This document shows positions 16,655-25,121 of a stretch of 64,000 nt of DNA, one piece after another. Numbering within the stretch: the first letter of the stretch is position 1; the number at the start of each line of letters is the position of its first letter. Location of the stretch: the NCBI RefSeq assembly GCF_003725695.1, contig NZ_RJSE01000008.1, positions 329,271 through 393,270 on the forward strand, given 5' to 3'. This DNA comes from Nocardioides marmoriginsengisoli. GTDB taxonomy: Bacteria; Actinomycetota; Actinomycetes; Propionibacteriales; Nocardioidaceae. Under the pieces are notes generated by a model, which saw only the letters and a list, made by a program, of their open reading frames with translations, searched no databases and was not told the DNA's origin. The translations under genes and the position numbers were made by a program.

Positions 16655-17371
16655 TCAGCGGAGCCGGTACGTCGCGATCGAGGCGGCGACGTAGTGGCAG
16701 ACGAACGCGGCGATCGTGAGCACGTGGAAGATCTCGTGGAACCCGAACCACTTCGGGAACGGGTCCGGCTTCTTGAGGCCGTAGACCAGTCCGCCGAGCG
16801 TGTAGAGGCTGCCGCCGACCACGATCAGGGTGATCACCGCAGCGCCGCCGCCGTCGGCGAAGTCGTCGGCGTAGAAGATCGCCGCCCAGCCGAGCAGGAC
16901 GTAGAGGGGGGTGTAGAGCCAACGGGGCGCGTCGGTCCAGAAGATCCGGAACGCCATCCCGAGGATGGCGCCGGTCCACACCATCGACAGCATCCCGATC
17001 CGGGCTCCGCCGTCCAGCAGGATCAGCACGAACGGGGTGTACGAGCCGGCGATCAGCAGGAAGATGTTGGCGTGGTCGAAGCGGCGCAGGAACGCCCAGA
17101 CCGGCGGTGACCAGGAGCCGCGGTGGTAGATCCCGCTCACCGTGAACAGCAGGATCGCGGTGCCCGCGAACAACGCGGAGCCGACCTTGGTGGTCACTGT
17201 GGGGGAGAGGCAGATCAGCACGATCCCGGCGGCAACGGCCAGCGGCGAGGTCGCGGCGTGCAGCCAGCCGCGAAGCTTGGGCTTCGCGGCCATCATCTTG
17301 TCGTGGACAGCGAGCGCTGCTTCATGCCTGAGCTGCGCGGCCTTGTCGCCGACGGGGACCTGAGCGTTCAT
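16655..17371 (-). CDS. trhA: TrhA/hemolysin III-family membrane protein (PAQR)
   Basis: A 238-residue, seven-helix membrane protein. The conserved metal-site motifs are present: SGIYHRGSW, RRFDHANIFLLIAGSYTP and GFHEIFHVLTI. The bacterial family (TrhA, YqfA, hemolysin III) is linked to membrane energetics and fatty-acid homeostasis; haemolysis is not established for actinobacterial members. The ATG lies about 110 nt from the divergent prenyltransferase gene. The same divergent pair occurs in Mycobacterium tuberculosis (Rv1085c/Rv1086), as I recall. Confidence 0.88.
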   Translation of the reverse strand: MNAQVPVGDKAAQLRHEAALAVHDKMMAAKPKLRGWLHAATSPLAVAAGIVLICLSPTVTTKVGSALFAGTAILLFTVSGIYHRGSWSPPVWAFLRRFDHANIFLLIAGSYTPFVLILLDGGARIGMLSMVWTGAILGMAFRIFWTDAPRWLYTPLYVLLGWAAIFYADDFADGGGAAVITLIVVGGSLYTLGGLVYGLKKPDPFPKWFGFHEIFHVLTIAAFVCHYVAASIATYRLR

Positions 17372-17481
17372 GCTGGCAAGGCTACGCGAGCGTAGGTTAA
17401 TCCCGTGATTTCGTGACGCCGGTCATGGGGACAACCCCCCGATCTCCCCGTTCGCAGCCCCCTCGGCGGTAGCCTGAGTCA

Positions 17482-18258
17482 GTGGCGGATTGGAAACGGG
17501 GCCTGCGCGGGTTGCTCTACCCGGCGTACGAGGCACGGGTCGCCCGTCGGCTTCCCGCGGACCGGCTCCCCAAGCACGTCGGGGTGATGCTGGACGGCAA
17601 CCGGCGCTGGGCCAAGGCCGTGGGTGCCGACACCGCCCAGGGGCACCGTGCCGGCGCCGCGAACATCGAGCCGCTGCTCGGCTGGTGCGAGGAGATCGGC
17701 GTCGAGGTGGTCACCCTCTGGCTGCTCTCCACCGACAACCTGAACCGGCCCGCCGCCGAGCTCGAGCCGCTGCTGGAGATCATCGAGGAGGCCGTCGAGT
17801 CCCTCGCCGTGCAGCAGCGCTGGCGACTGCACCCGGTCGGCGCCCTCGACCTCCTCCCGGCGAAGACCGCCGCCCGGCTCAAGGCCGCTGCCGAGCAGAC
17901 CCGTGACGCCGAGGGCATGCTGGTCAACGTCGCCGTCGGGTACGGCGGCAGGCGCGAGATCGCGGACGCCGTCCGGGCCCTGCTGCAGGAGCAGGCCGCC
18001 CAGGGGATGACCATCGAGGACCTGGCCGAGGTGATCGACGTCGAGCACATCGCCGAGCACCTCTACACCAAGGGGCAGCCCGATCCGGACCTGGTGATCC
18101 GTACCTCCGGCGAGCAGCGCCTCGGCGGGTTCCTGCTCTGGCAGAGCGCGCAGAGCGAGTTCTACTTCTGCGAGGCCTACTGGCCCGACTTCCGCCGCGT
18201 CGACTTCCTCCGGGCCGTGCGGGCGTTCGCGCTGCGCGAGCGCAGATTTGGTGCCTGA
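17482..18258 (+). CDS. uppS: cis-prenyltransferase (isoprenyl diphosphate synthase, UppS/Rv1086 type)
   Basis: A 258-residue Z-isoprenyl diphosphate synthase. The catalytic Asp and allylic-substrate motif is in VMLDGNRRWAKAVG (about residues 35-48), and the IPP-binding C-terminal motif is RTSGEQRLGGFLLWQSAQSE. The length and the preceding trhA gene match mycobacterial Rv1086, a short-chain Z,E-farnesyl diphosphate synthase, rather than the long decaprenyl enzyme. Product chain length is therefore uncertain. It supplies lipid carrier precursors for cell-wall synthesis. GTG start. Confidence 0.9.
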   Translation: MADWKRGLRGLLYPAYEARVARRLPADRLPKHVGVMLDGNRRWAKAVGADTAQGHRAGAANIEPLLGWCEEIGVEVVTLWLLSTDNLNRPAAELEPLLEIIEEAVESLAVQQRWRLHPVGALDLLPAKTAARLKAAAEQTRDAEGMLVNVAVGYGGRREIADAVRALLQEQAAQGMTIEDLAEVIDVEHIAEHLYTKGQPDPDLVIRTSGEQRLGGFLLWQSAQSEFYFCEAYWPDFRRVDFLRAVRAFALRERRFGA

Positions 18259-18375
18259 GCGTTCACATACGTGTAACCCGCCCCCGGGCGTGTCGCCGCA
18301 GATCCCGGATTTTCCGGACGTACTTTCGTGGTGAGTGGGTCGCAACCGCTGCGTCCCGCACCAGGAGGCGAGTTC

Positions 18376-18444
18376 GTGAGAGATCACGATCCCAGGGGTC
18401 AGCGCTCCGGCCCCTGCCTGTCCTGGTCCGAGCACTACTGCTGA
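18376..18444 (+). CDS. 22-codon leader peptide upstream of phoH2
   Basis: An ORF from GTG 18376 to TGA 18442-18444 encodes a basic start (MRDHDPRGQRSG) and a tail CLSWSEHYC. A perfect AGGAGG ribosome binding site (18363-18368) sits 7 nt before the GTG, much stronger than that of phoH2 itself, so translation is likely. The stop codon falls in the loop of a hairpin made by the last codons and the sequence just after the ORF. Two Cys codons occur, one being the last sense codon. It may be a regulatory leader peptide, or a small partner protein like the antitoxin ORF reported upstream of mycobacterial phoH2. Confidence 0.65.
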   Translation: MRDHDPRGQRSGPCLSWSEHYC

Positions 18445-18474
18445 GGACCAGGACGCGGAGCGCGCGTGCTGGTC
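18393..18474 (+). promoter_or_regulatory. attenuator-like competing hairpins before phoH2
   Basis: Three stems can be drawn. Stem A: CAGGGG 18393-18398 with CCCCTG 18411-18416. Stem B: TCCTGGTCC 18421-18429 with GGACCAGGA 18445-18453, perfect over 9 bp. Stem C: GACCAG 18446-18451 with CTGGTC 18469-18474, plus inner ACGCG/CGCGT, separated by one mismatch. B and C use the same segment, so they exclude each other. Stem C ends only 4 nt before the phoH2 ribosome binding region. A ribosome at the end of the leader ORF would disrupt B and favour C. Confidence 0.6.
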
Positions 18475-18491
18475 TGTGAGGGGAAGTACCC

Positions 18492-19832
18492 GTGGCCACT
18501 GCGAAGCGCGCGAGCAGCAAGACCCCCACCGCCCCGACCCGCCGGACCTACGTCCTGGACACCTCGGTGCTGCTGGCCGATCCCGGGGCGCTGAAACGGT
18601 TCGACGAGCACGAGGTCGTGCTCCCGGTCGTGGTGATCACGGAGCTGGAGGGCAAGCGCCACCACCCCGAGCTGGGCTACTTCGCCCGGTCGGCGCTGCG
18701 GATGCTCGACGAGCTTCGGGTCCAGGCCGGCCGTCTCGACCAGCCGGTCCCGATCGGCGAGCACGGCGGCACCATCCGGGTCGAGCTGAACCACACCGAC
18801 GCCGAGTCGCTGCCGTCCGGGTTCCGGCTGGGCGACAACGACACCCGGATCCTGGCGGTGGCCAACAACCTGCGCAACGAGGGCTTCCAGGTCACCCTGG
18901 TCTCCAAGGACCTGCCGCTGCGGATCAAGGCGTCGGCCGTCGGGCTGGACGCCGAGGAGTACCTCGGCGAGCAGATCCACGAGTCGGACGCCGGCTGGAC
19001 CGGGATGGCGGAGGTCGACATCCTCGCCACCGAGGTCGACGAGCTCTACGAGGACGGCGTGATCGACCTCGACGACGCGCGCGAGCTGCCCTGCCACACC
19101 GGCCTGGTGATGCTCTCCGAGCGCGGCAGCGCCCTGGGCCGGGTCGGGCCGGACAAGCGGGTGCACCTGGTCCGCGGCGACCGCGAGGCCTTCGGGCTGC
19201 ACGGCCGCTCCGCGGAGCAGCGGGTCGCGCTCGACCTGCTGCTGGACCCGGAGATCGGGATCGTGTCGCTGGGAGGGCGTGCCGGGACGGGGAAGTCCGC
19301 GCTCGCGCTCTGCGCCGGCCTGGAGACCGTGATGGAGCGCCGCCAGCACAAGAAGGTCGTCGTCTTCCGGCCGTTGTTCGCTGTCGGCGGCCAGGAGCTC
19401 GGCTACCTGCCCGGCAGCGAGTCGGAGAAGATGTCGCCGTGGGGCCAGGCGGTCTTCGACACCCTGGGCGCCATCACCACGCCGGACGTGGTCGACGAGA
19501 TCCTGGACCGCGGGATGCTCGAGGTGATGCCGCTGACGCACATCCGCGGCCGGTCGTTGCACGACGCCTTCGTGATCGTCGACGAGGCGCAGTCGCTGGA
19601 GCGCAACGTGCTGCTCACCGTGCTCTCCCGGATGGGGGCGAACTCGAAGGTGGTGCTGACCCACGACGTGGCCCAGCGCGACAACCTCCGGGTCGGGCGT
19701 CACGACGGAGTGGTGGCCGTGGTCGACAAGCTCAAGGGGCACCCGTTGTTCGCGCACGTCACCCTGACCCGTTCGGAGCGCTCCCCGATCGCCGCGCTGG
19801 TCACCGAGATGCTCGAGCACGTCTCGATGTGA
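18492..19832 (+). CDS. phoH2: PhoH2-type PIN-PhoH RNase/helicase
   Basis: A 446-residue fusion. The N-terminal PIN nuclease domain starts [12 protein letters not shown], with the further acidic residues VVITELEGK and [10 protein letters not shown], the usual metal-binding set. The C-terminal PhoH ATPase has Walker [13 protein letters not shown] at about residues 259-270 and Walker [12 protein letters not shown]. Mycobacterial PhoH2 unwinds and cuts RNA in an ATP-dependent manner. GTG start with GAGGGGAAG upstream. It is probably controlled by the leader ORF and hairpins preceding it; a very strong terminator follows. Confidence 0.92.
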   Translation: MATAKRASSKTPTAPTRRTYVLDTSVLLADPGALKRFDEHEVVLPVVVITELEGKRHHPELGYFARSALRMLDELRVQAGRLDQPVPIGEHGGTIRVELNHTDAESLPSGFRLGDNDTRILAVANNLRNEGFQVTLVSKDLPLRIKASAVGLDAEEYLGEQIHESDAGWTGMAEVDILATEVDELYEDGVIDLDDARELPCHTGLVMLSERGSALGRVGPDKRVHLVRGDREAFGLHGRSAEQRVALDLLLDPEIGIVSLGGRAGTGKSALALCAGLETVMERRQHKKVVVFRPLFAVGGQELGYLPGSESEKMSPWGQAVFDTLGAITTPDVVDEILDRGMLEVMPLTHIRGRSLHDAFVIVDEAQSLERNVLLTVLSRMGANSKVVLTHDVAQRDNLRVGRHDGVVAVVDKLKGHPLFAHVTLTRSERSPIAALVTEMLEHVSM

Positions 19833-19836
19833 GGAC

Positions 19837-19881
19837 GACGTCGGGCCTGTCGGGGCGGAATGCCTCGGCAGGCCCGACGTC
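19837..19881 (+). terminator. very strong stem-loop terminator of phoH2
   Basis: GACGTCGGGCCTG (19837-19849) pairs perfectly with CAGGCCCGACGTC (19869-19881). The enclosed bases extend the stem by about 7 more pairs, including two G-T pairs, leaving a 5-nt loop. It begins 5 nt after the phoH2 stop. No T-run. Confidence 0.85.
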
Positions 19882-20028
19882 CGTCCGGAGACGCGTACCA
19901 CGAACCACATCCGCCTCATCCGTCACACCTGGTCTGGTCCGTCTCGAAATGCGGCGGGTCGAACTTGCGTCAGCCCGTGGTTCGGGTGAAGGTGGTTCCT
20001 CCTTGTCGGCGACCCGAGAGATCAGTCC

Positions 20029-20667
20029 TTGCCTGAGAAGTACGTTCCGAAGCATCGGAACGCACCCCCGCAACGGGTCCGTACGGGCGCCAAGAACGCT
20101 GTCGTCTACTCGGGCATCGCGGTCGCCGCGACCGGCCTGGCAGTCGGTGTCGGCGTCTCCGCGCACGGGGAGTCGCCCGACGGTGCGCTGGTGAACCTCT
20201 CGGCCGGCACCACCCAGCTGACCGCGGCCGACCTTGCCGACCGCCAGGAGTCCGCGTCGCGGTCGTCCGACCGGAGCGCTTCGGCACGCACGGTGAACAC
20301 CTTGAAGGCCGCCGAGGTCGGCGCCGGCAACGGCGTCGCCGTGGCCCGCACCGAGGACCTGAGCAAGTCCGACCCGAAGGCGCTGACCAGGGCGCTGATG
20401 CCGCAGTACGGGCTCGCCTCGGCGGACTTCGACTGCGTCGACCGGATCTGGACCCAGGAGTCGAACTGGAACGTCCGCGCCGACAACCCGCGCTCGTCGG
20501 CGTACGGGATCCCGCAGGCGCTTCCCGGGTCGAAGATGTCGACGGCAGGGGCGGACTGGCGCACCAACCCGGAGACCCAGATCCGCTGGGGTCTGGAGTA
20601 CATCTCGAAGCGCTACGGCACCGCCTGCTCGGCCTGGGCGTTCAAGCAGCGGCGCGGCTGGTACTGA
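20029..20667 (+). CDS. exported transglycosylase-like protein (SLT fold)
   Basis: A 212-residue protein. An N-terminal basic stretch is followed by a hydrophobic helix (NAVVYSGIAVAATGLAVGVGVSA, about residues 24-46) and a Ser/Ala-rich linker. The C-terminal 80 residues resemble a lytic transglycosylase/lysozyme-like domain: FDCVDRIWTQESNWNVRADN with the probable catalytic Glu in TQESNW, then AYGIPQALPGSKMS and the final WAFKQRRGWY. It probably cleaves peptidoglycan outside the membrane. The start codon is a TTG; no better start is visible. About 195 nt separate it from phoH2, including the terminator. Confidence 0.78.
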   Translation: MPEKYVPKHRNAPPQRVRTGAKNAVVYSGIAVAATGLAVGVGVSAHGESPDGALVNLSAGTTQLTAADLADRQESASRSSDRSASARTVNTLKAAEVGAGNGVAVARTEDLSKSDPKALTRALMPQYGLASADFDCVDRIWTQESNWNVRADNPRSSAYGIPQALPGSKMSTAGADWRTNPETQIRWGLEYISKRYGTACSAWAFKQRRGWY

Positions 20668-20670
20668 CCC

Positions 20671-22062
20671 TCACGGGTGCGTCATGCGCTCGACGTCGAG
20701 AGCGGCGTCGAGCTGCTCCACGGTGAGGACGCCGCGGTCGACGTACCCCATCGTCAGGACCTGCTCCCGGATCGTCCGGCCCGCCTTCAGCGACTCCTTG
20801 GCGACCTTGGCGGCCTCCTCGTAGCCGAGGTACTTGTTCAGCGGTGTGACCACCGACGGTGAGGACTCGGCATACCTGCGCATCCGCTCGGCGTCGGCGG
20901 TGATCCCGTCGACGCAACGCGTCGCGAGCAGTCTCGTGGAGGTGGACAGGATGCGGATCGACTCGAGCAGGTTGCGCGCGATCACCGGCATCATCACGTT
21001 GAGCTCGAAGTTGCCTGCCGCACCGGCGGTCGTGATCGCGGTGTCGTTGCCGATCACCTGGGCGCAGACCATCAGGGTCGCCTCGGGCAGGACCGGGTTC
21101 ACCTTGCCGGGCATGATGCTCGACCCGGGCTGGAGGTCGGGCAGGTGGATCTCCGCGAGGCCGGTGGTCGGACCCGAGGACATCCAGCGCAGGTCGTTGC
21201 AGATCTTGGTGAGGCCGACCGCGATGGTCTTGAGCACGCCGCTGAGCTCGACCAGGGAATCCCGGGTGCCCTGGGCCTCGAAGTGGTTTCGCGCCTCGGT
21301 GAAGGGCTGGTCGGTGAGCGCGCCGAGCTCGGCGATGACCTTGGCGGCGAAACCTGCCGGCGTGTTGATGCCGGTACCGACTGCCGTTCCGCCGAGCGGG
21401 AGCTCGCGAACCCGGGGGAGTACGCCGTCCAGCCGCTCGGACGCCATCCGGATCGTGGCGGCGTACCCGCCGAACTCCTGGCCGAGCATCACCGGGGTGG
21501 CGTCCATCAGGTGGGTGCGGCCGGACTTCACCAGGTCCGCGAACTCGTCAGCCTTCGCCTCCAGCGAGGTGGCCAGGACGGCGAGGGCGGGTTGCAGGTC
21601 CTCGACCACCGCGAGCGCGGCAGCGACGTGGATCGAGGTCGGGAAGGTGTCGTTGCTGGACTGGCTGGCGTTGACGTGGTCGTTGGGGTGCACCTCGGTC
21701 CCGGTCCGGCCGGCCAGGGACGCGATCACCTCGTTCGCGTTCATGTTGGAGCTGGTGCCGGATCCGGTCTGGAAGACGTCGAGCGGGAACTGGTCGTCGT
21801 AGGAACCGGCCATCACCGCCTCGGCAGCGCTCCGGATCGCGGCCGCCTGGGCATCGTCGATGACTCCGAGCTCGGCGTTCACCCGGGCTGCGGCGGCCTT
21901 GATCGCGCCGAGCGCGCGGACGTGCCGCGGTTCCAGCGGCGTCCCCGAGATGGGGAAGTTCTCGATCGCCCGCTGGGTCTGCGCCCGCCACAGCGCGTGC
22001 GCCGGAACCCTGACCTCGCCCATGGAGTCGTGCTCGATGCGGGTGCCCTCGTCGGCGCTCAT
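20671..22062 (-). CDS. fumC: class II fumarate hydratase
   Basis: A 463-residue iron-independent fumarase of the aspartase/fumarase superfamily, interconverting fumarate and malate in the TCA cycle. The superfamily signature [11 protein letters not shown] is present, along with [14 protein letters not shown], the substrate-binding [15 protein letters not shown] and the [12 protein letters not shown] motif. The length is that of normal FumC. It stands convergent to the transglycosylase gene with only 3 nt between them. A second, unrelated fumarase lies about 1 kb upstream on the same strand. Confidence 0.96.
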   Translation of the reverse strand: MSADEGTRIEHDSMGEVRVPAHALWRAQTQRAIENFPISGTPLEPRHVRALGAIKAAAARVNAELGVIDDAQAAAIRSAAEAVMAGSYDDQFPLDVFQTGSGTSSNMNANEVIASLAGRTGTEVHPNDHVNASQSSNDTFPTSIHVAAALAVVEDLQPALAVLATSLEAKADEFADLVKSGRTHLMDATPVMLGQEFGGYAATIRMASERLDGVLPRVRELPLGGTAVGTGINTPAGFAAKVIAELGALTDQPFTEARNHFEAQGTRDSLVELSGVLKTIAVGLTKICNDLRWMSSGPTTGLAEIHLPDLQPGSSIMPGKVNPVLPEATLMVCAQVIGNDTAITTAGAAGNFELNVMMPVIARNLLESIRILSTSTRLLATRCVDGITADAERMRRYAESSPSVVTPLNKYLGYEEAAKVAKESLKAGRTIREQVLTMGYVDRGVLTVEQLDAALDVERMTHP

Positions 22063-22071
22063 GGAACGAGG

Positions 22072-22737
22072 CTACTTGCGTACCGAGTACAACCAGTAGC
22101 GGTCCGACCGCTGGCCGATCGCCACGTCGTACGGCGTCGCGGTGACGTTGCCGAAGACCGACGCCATCGCCGCCGCCAGCTCGGGAGCCTCGGCAGCCGA
22201 CCAGATCACCAGCACCTGTCGCGTGACCCTGAGCGCCGAGGTCAGGAACGGCTGGGCGTAGAGGGCCGCGTTGGCGTCGTGGACCAGGTAGCCGGGGCCG
22301 TTGTCGACGTCGAGCAGCACCAGGTCGAAGGCGTTCTCCCGTGCCTCGTCCAGAGCCATCGCGACGTCGCCGACGACGACGGTCAGCCGCTCCTCGGCGA
22401 GCAGGTGAGGTCCGTGCGCGATGGTGCCGTCGCGCATCCAGTCGACGACGACCTGCTCCAGCTCCACGACCGTGCAGGACGTGACCCGCGAATCGGCCAG
22501 GACCTCGTGCAGGGTGAACCCGAGCCCGAGGCCGCCGACCAGCACGGTCTCGACCTCCGGCACCAGCGCCAGCGCCCGGGTTGCCAAGGCGCGCTCGCTG
22601 GTGGTCTCCAGCGTGTCCATCACGAAGACGCCGTTGACCCGCAGCTCCAGGATCGTCGGGGTGTTCTGGTCGCGCCGCTCCCGGAGCACGACCTCGCCGC
22701 GCGGGGTCTCCGCGCGGGCGATCTCGACGTACTCCAC
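22072..22737 (-). CDS. spermidine synthase-like SAM-dependent methyltransferase-fold protein
   Basis: A 221-residue Rossmann-fold protein of the SpeE-like group. The glycine motif VLVGGLGLGFTLHEV and acidic TVVELEQVVVDW form the AdoMet-type site, and FDLVLLDVDNGPGYL follows. It has the TLETTSERAL entry segment of SpeE-like proteins but is short and lacks a clear polyamine-synthase catalytic set, so the true reaction is unknown. The frame is open upstream, but that part is antisense-like to the zinc-ribbon gene; the GTG at 22737 is the sensible start. It ends 9 nt before fumC. Confidence 0.8.
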   Translation of the reverse strand: MEYVEIARAETPRGEVVLRERRDQNTPTILELRVNGVFVMDTLETTSERALATRALALVPEVETVLVGGLGLGFTLHEVLADSRVTSCTVVELEQVVVDWMRDGTIAHGPHLLAEERLTVVVGDVAMALDEARENAFDLVLLDVDNGPGYLVHDANAALYAQPFLTSALRVTRQVLVIWSAAEAPELAAAMASVFGNVTATPYDVAIGQRSDRYWLYSVRK

Positions 22738-22754
22738 CGGAGCGAGGCTACGGC

Positions 22755-23018
22755 TCAGTCGAAGATCTCGGAGAGCCAGGACTCCTTGCGCTTCGGCTTG
22801 TAGTACCCCTGCTTCGGGTGCTGGTACTGCTGCTGGGGCGGCGCGTACTGCTGTTGCTGCTGCTGGGGCGCCGGAGCGGTCTGGGCGAGCGAGCGGTCGA
22901 TGATCTTGTCGAGCTCGCCGCGATCCAGCCAGACGCCTCGGCAGGTGGGGCAGTAGTCGATCTCGATGCCGTTGCGGTCGCTCATGACGAGGACGGCGCC
23001 GTCGGTGGGGCACTGCAT
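22755..23018 (-). CDS. TFIIB-type zinc ribbon protein
   Basis: An 87-residue protein. The zf-TFIIB signature is clear: MQCPTDGAVLVMSDRNGIEI, then YCPTCRGVWLDRGELDKII, with CxxD at the first knuckle and CxxC at the second. A Gln/Pro/Tyr-rich low-complexity tail (about residues 50-75) ends in a charged SWLSEIFD motif. The family is small and widely conserved; molecular role not known. A GGAG ribosome binding site precedes the ATG. Confidence 0.85.
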   Translation of the reverse strand: MQCPTDGAVLVMSDRNGIEIDYCPTCRGVWLDRGELDKIIDRSLAQTAPAPQQQQQQYAPPQQQYQHPKQGYYKPKRKESWLSEIFD

Positions 23019-23091
23019 GGGAGAACTCCTTCGTTGTGTACCCCGCCAACGGACGAGCGGTCCCAGCAGTTCCTTGCCGGGCCGATCCGGA

Positions 23092-24813
23092 CTACTTCTC
23101 GGCGGAACGCACCCGCAGCCCGCCGGCGTCGCCGAGCGAGGTGAGCGGCACGTTGACGGCCCCGGACGGGTCGGTGAAGAAGTCGTTGCCCTTGTCGTCG
23201 ACCACGATGAACGCCGGGAAGTCGACGACGTCGATCTTCCAGACCGCCTCCATGCCGAGCTCGGGGTACTCGATGACCTCCTGGCTCTTGATGCAGTCCT
23301 GGGCCAGCCGGGCCGCGGGACCGCCGATCGAGCCGAGGTAGAAACCGCCGTGGCTGTGGCAGGCCTCGGTGACGACCTTGGAGCGGTTGCCCTTCGCGAG
23401 CATCACCATCGAGCCGCCGGCTGCCTGGAACTGCTCGACGTACGAGTCCATCCGGCCGGCGGTGGTCGGGCCGAACGAGCCGGACGCCATCCCTTCGGGG
23501 GTCTTGGCCGGGCCGGCGTAGTAGACCGGGTGGTTCTTCAGGTACTCCGGCATCTCGCCGCCGTTGTCGAGCAGCTCCTTGATCTTGGCGTGCGCGATGT
23601 CGCGAGCGACCACCAGCGGGCCGGTCAGCGAGAGCCGGGTCTTGACCGGGTGCTTGCGCAGCTCGGCGAGGATGTCGGCCATCGGCTGGTTCAGGTCGAT
23701 CGCGACGACCTCGCCCGCGGCGATGTCCTCGGCGACGCCGGCGTCCGGCATGTACTGCGCCGGGTCGGTCTCGAGCTGCTCGAGGAAGACACCGTCCGCG
23801 GTGATCTTGCCGAGCGCCTGGCGGTCCGCGGAGCAGGAGACCGCGATCGCGACCGGGCAGGACGCACCGTGCCGGGGGAGCCGGACGACGCGGACGTCGT
23901 GGCAGAAGTACTTGCCGCCGAACTGCGCCCCGATCCCGAAGGACTGGGTCAGCTTGAAGACCTCCTCCTCCAGCTCGAGGTCGCGGAAGCCGTGGGCGCT
24001 CATCGAACCCTCGGTCGGCAGGTTGTCGAGGTAGTGCGCGGACGCGTACTTGGCGGTCTTCAGCGCGAACTCGGCACTGGTGCCGCCGATCACGATCGCC
24101 AGGTGGTACGGCGGGCAGGCCGCCGTACCGAGCGAGCGGATCTTCTCGTCGAGGAACTCCAGCATCCGCTTCGGGTTCAGGACGGCCTTGGTCTCCTGGA
24201 AGAGGAACGACTTGTTCGCCGAGCCGCCGCCCTTGGCCATGAAGAGGAACTTGTACTCCGGGCCCTTGGGTCCCTGGGCGGTCGAGTACAGCTCGATCTG
24301 CGCCGGCAGGTTGGTGCCGGTGTTCTTCTCCTCGTACGTCGTCAGCGGAGCGAGCTGCGAGTACCGGAGGTTCAGCTGGGTGTACGCGTCGTACACGCCC
24401 CGGCTGATCGCCTCGCCGTCGTCGGCGCCGGTGAGCACGCCCTCGGACTTCTTGCCCATCACGATCGCGGTGCCGGTGTCCTGGCACATCGGCAGCACGC
24501 CGCCGGCGGAGATGTTGACGTTCTTGAGGAGGTCGAGCGCCACGAACCGGTCGTTGCCGGACGCCTCCGGGTCGTCGATGATCTTGCGCAGCTGGGCCAG
24601 GTGCGCGGGACGCAGGTAGTGCGAGATGTCGTGCATCGCCTCGGACGTCAACCGCTGGATCGCCTCGGGGCTGACCCGCAGGAACGTCTCGCCGTCCGCC
24701 TCGAAGGTCGAGACGCCTTCGGTGGTGACGAGCCGGTACGGCGTGTCGTCGGCGGACGTCGGCAGCAGGTCGGAGTAGCGGAACTCGGGTCCGGCGGAAG
24801 GCGCAGTGCTCAC
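23092..24813 (-). CDS. class I [4Fe-4S] fumarate hydratase
   Basis: A 573-residue iron-sulfur fumarase (FumA/FumB type, fused alpha and beta domains). The N-terminal alpha domain contains the cluster cysteines in [11 protein letters not shown], in [11 protein letters not shown] and in [11 protein letters not shown], plus the [12 protein letters not shown] motif. The beta domain carries [24 protein letters not shown] and [15 protein letters not shown]. It catalyses the same reaction as fumC but is oxygen-sensitive, so the pair may be used under different oxygen or iron states. It is divergent from the giant secreted-protein gene across about 300 nt. Confidence 0.95.
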   Translation of the reverse strand: MSTAPSAGPEFRYSDLLPTSADDTPYRLVTTEGVSTFEADGETFLRVSPEAIQRLTSEAMHDISHYLRPAHLAQLRKIIDDPEASGNDRFVALDLLKNVNISAGGVLPMCQDTGTAIVMGKKSEGVLTGADDGEAISRGVYDAYTQLNLRYSQLAPLTTYEEKNTGTNLPAQIELYSTAQGPKGPEYKFLFMAKGGGSANKSFLFQETKAVLNPKRMLEFLDEKIRSLGTAACPPYHLAIVIGGTSAEFALKTAKYASAHYLDNLPTEGSMSAHGFRDLELEEEVFKLTQSFGIGAQFGGKYFCHDVRVVRLPRHGASCPVAIAVSCSADRQALGKITADGVFLEQLETDPAQYMPDAGVAEDIAAGEVVAIDLNQPMADILAELRKHPVKTRLSLTGPLVVARDIAHAKIKELLDNGGEMPEYLKNHPVYYAGPAKTPEGMASGSFGPTTAGRMDSYVEQFQAAGGSMVMLAKGNRSKVVTEACHSHGGFYLGSIGGPAARLAQDCIKSQEVIEYPELGMEAVWKIDVVDFPAFIVVDDKGNDFFTDPSGAVNVPLTSLGDAGGLRVRSAEK

Positions 24814-25121
24814 CCGGAAAGGTTAGTCGGCCGCACGCGGGGGCGCCCCGCGGGTCCGAGCGAATCGGACGATCGGGACTCCGATCGGTTCCCGAGGGCC
24901 GAAAATCGATTTCTCACGCTTCGCCCTTTGGTCGACGATTTGGGCCACTTTTCTCGGGCTGGAATCGGTTTGTTTGTCCGATATTGAGCCTATTCGGTGT
25001 CTCTCAGGATTCATTAAGAAAAGTCTTGTCACCGCGTTATTCCGAGGTCGATAGTGGGCAACGGTGTAGGCCGCTCATCGGGGGCGGCGCATCTCGGATA
25101 CGTGGGGCAGGTGCGGTTCCT
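24814..25121. promoter_or_regulatory. intergenic control region between class I fumarase and giant protein gene
   Basis: No gene is supported in these 308 nt. The stretch 24895-25060 is clearly richer in A+T than the surroundings (for example AAAATCGATTTCTCACG and TTCATTAAGAAAAGTC), as expected for promoters of the two divergent genes. The giant gene's frame is open through part of it, but without a plausible signal peptide until the ATG at 25122. I see no defined operator or riboswitch. Confidence 0.5.

Noticed and set aside
19882-20028. Possible c-di-AMP (ydaO-type) riboswitch before the transglycosylase gene, as found before some cell-wall hydrolase genes
   Set aside because: A GACCCGA and a GGGTGAA element occur, but the order and the other conserved segments of the class are missing, and the leader is too short once the phoH2 terminator is excluded.
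24984-25121. ATG 24984 as start of the giant protein
   Set aside because: It would put 46 polar residues before a clear signal peptide. ATG 25122 gives a normal exported protein.
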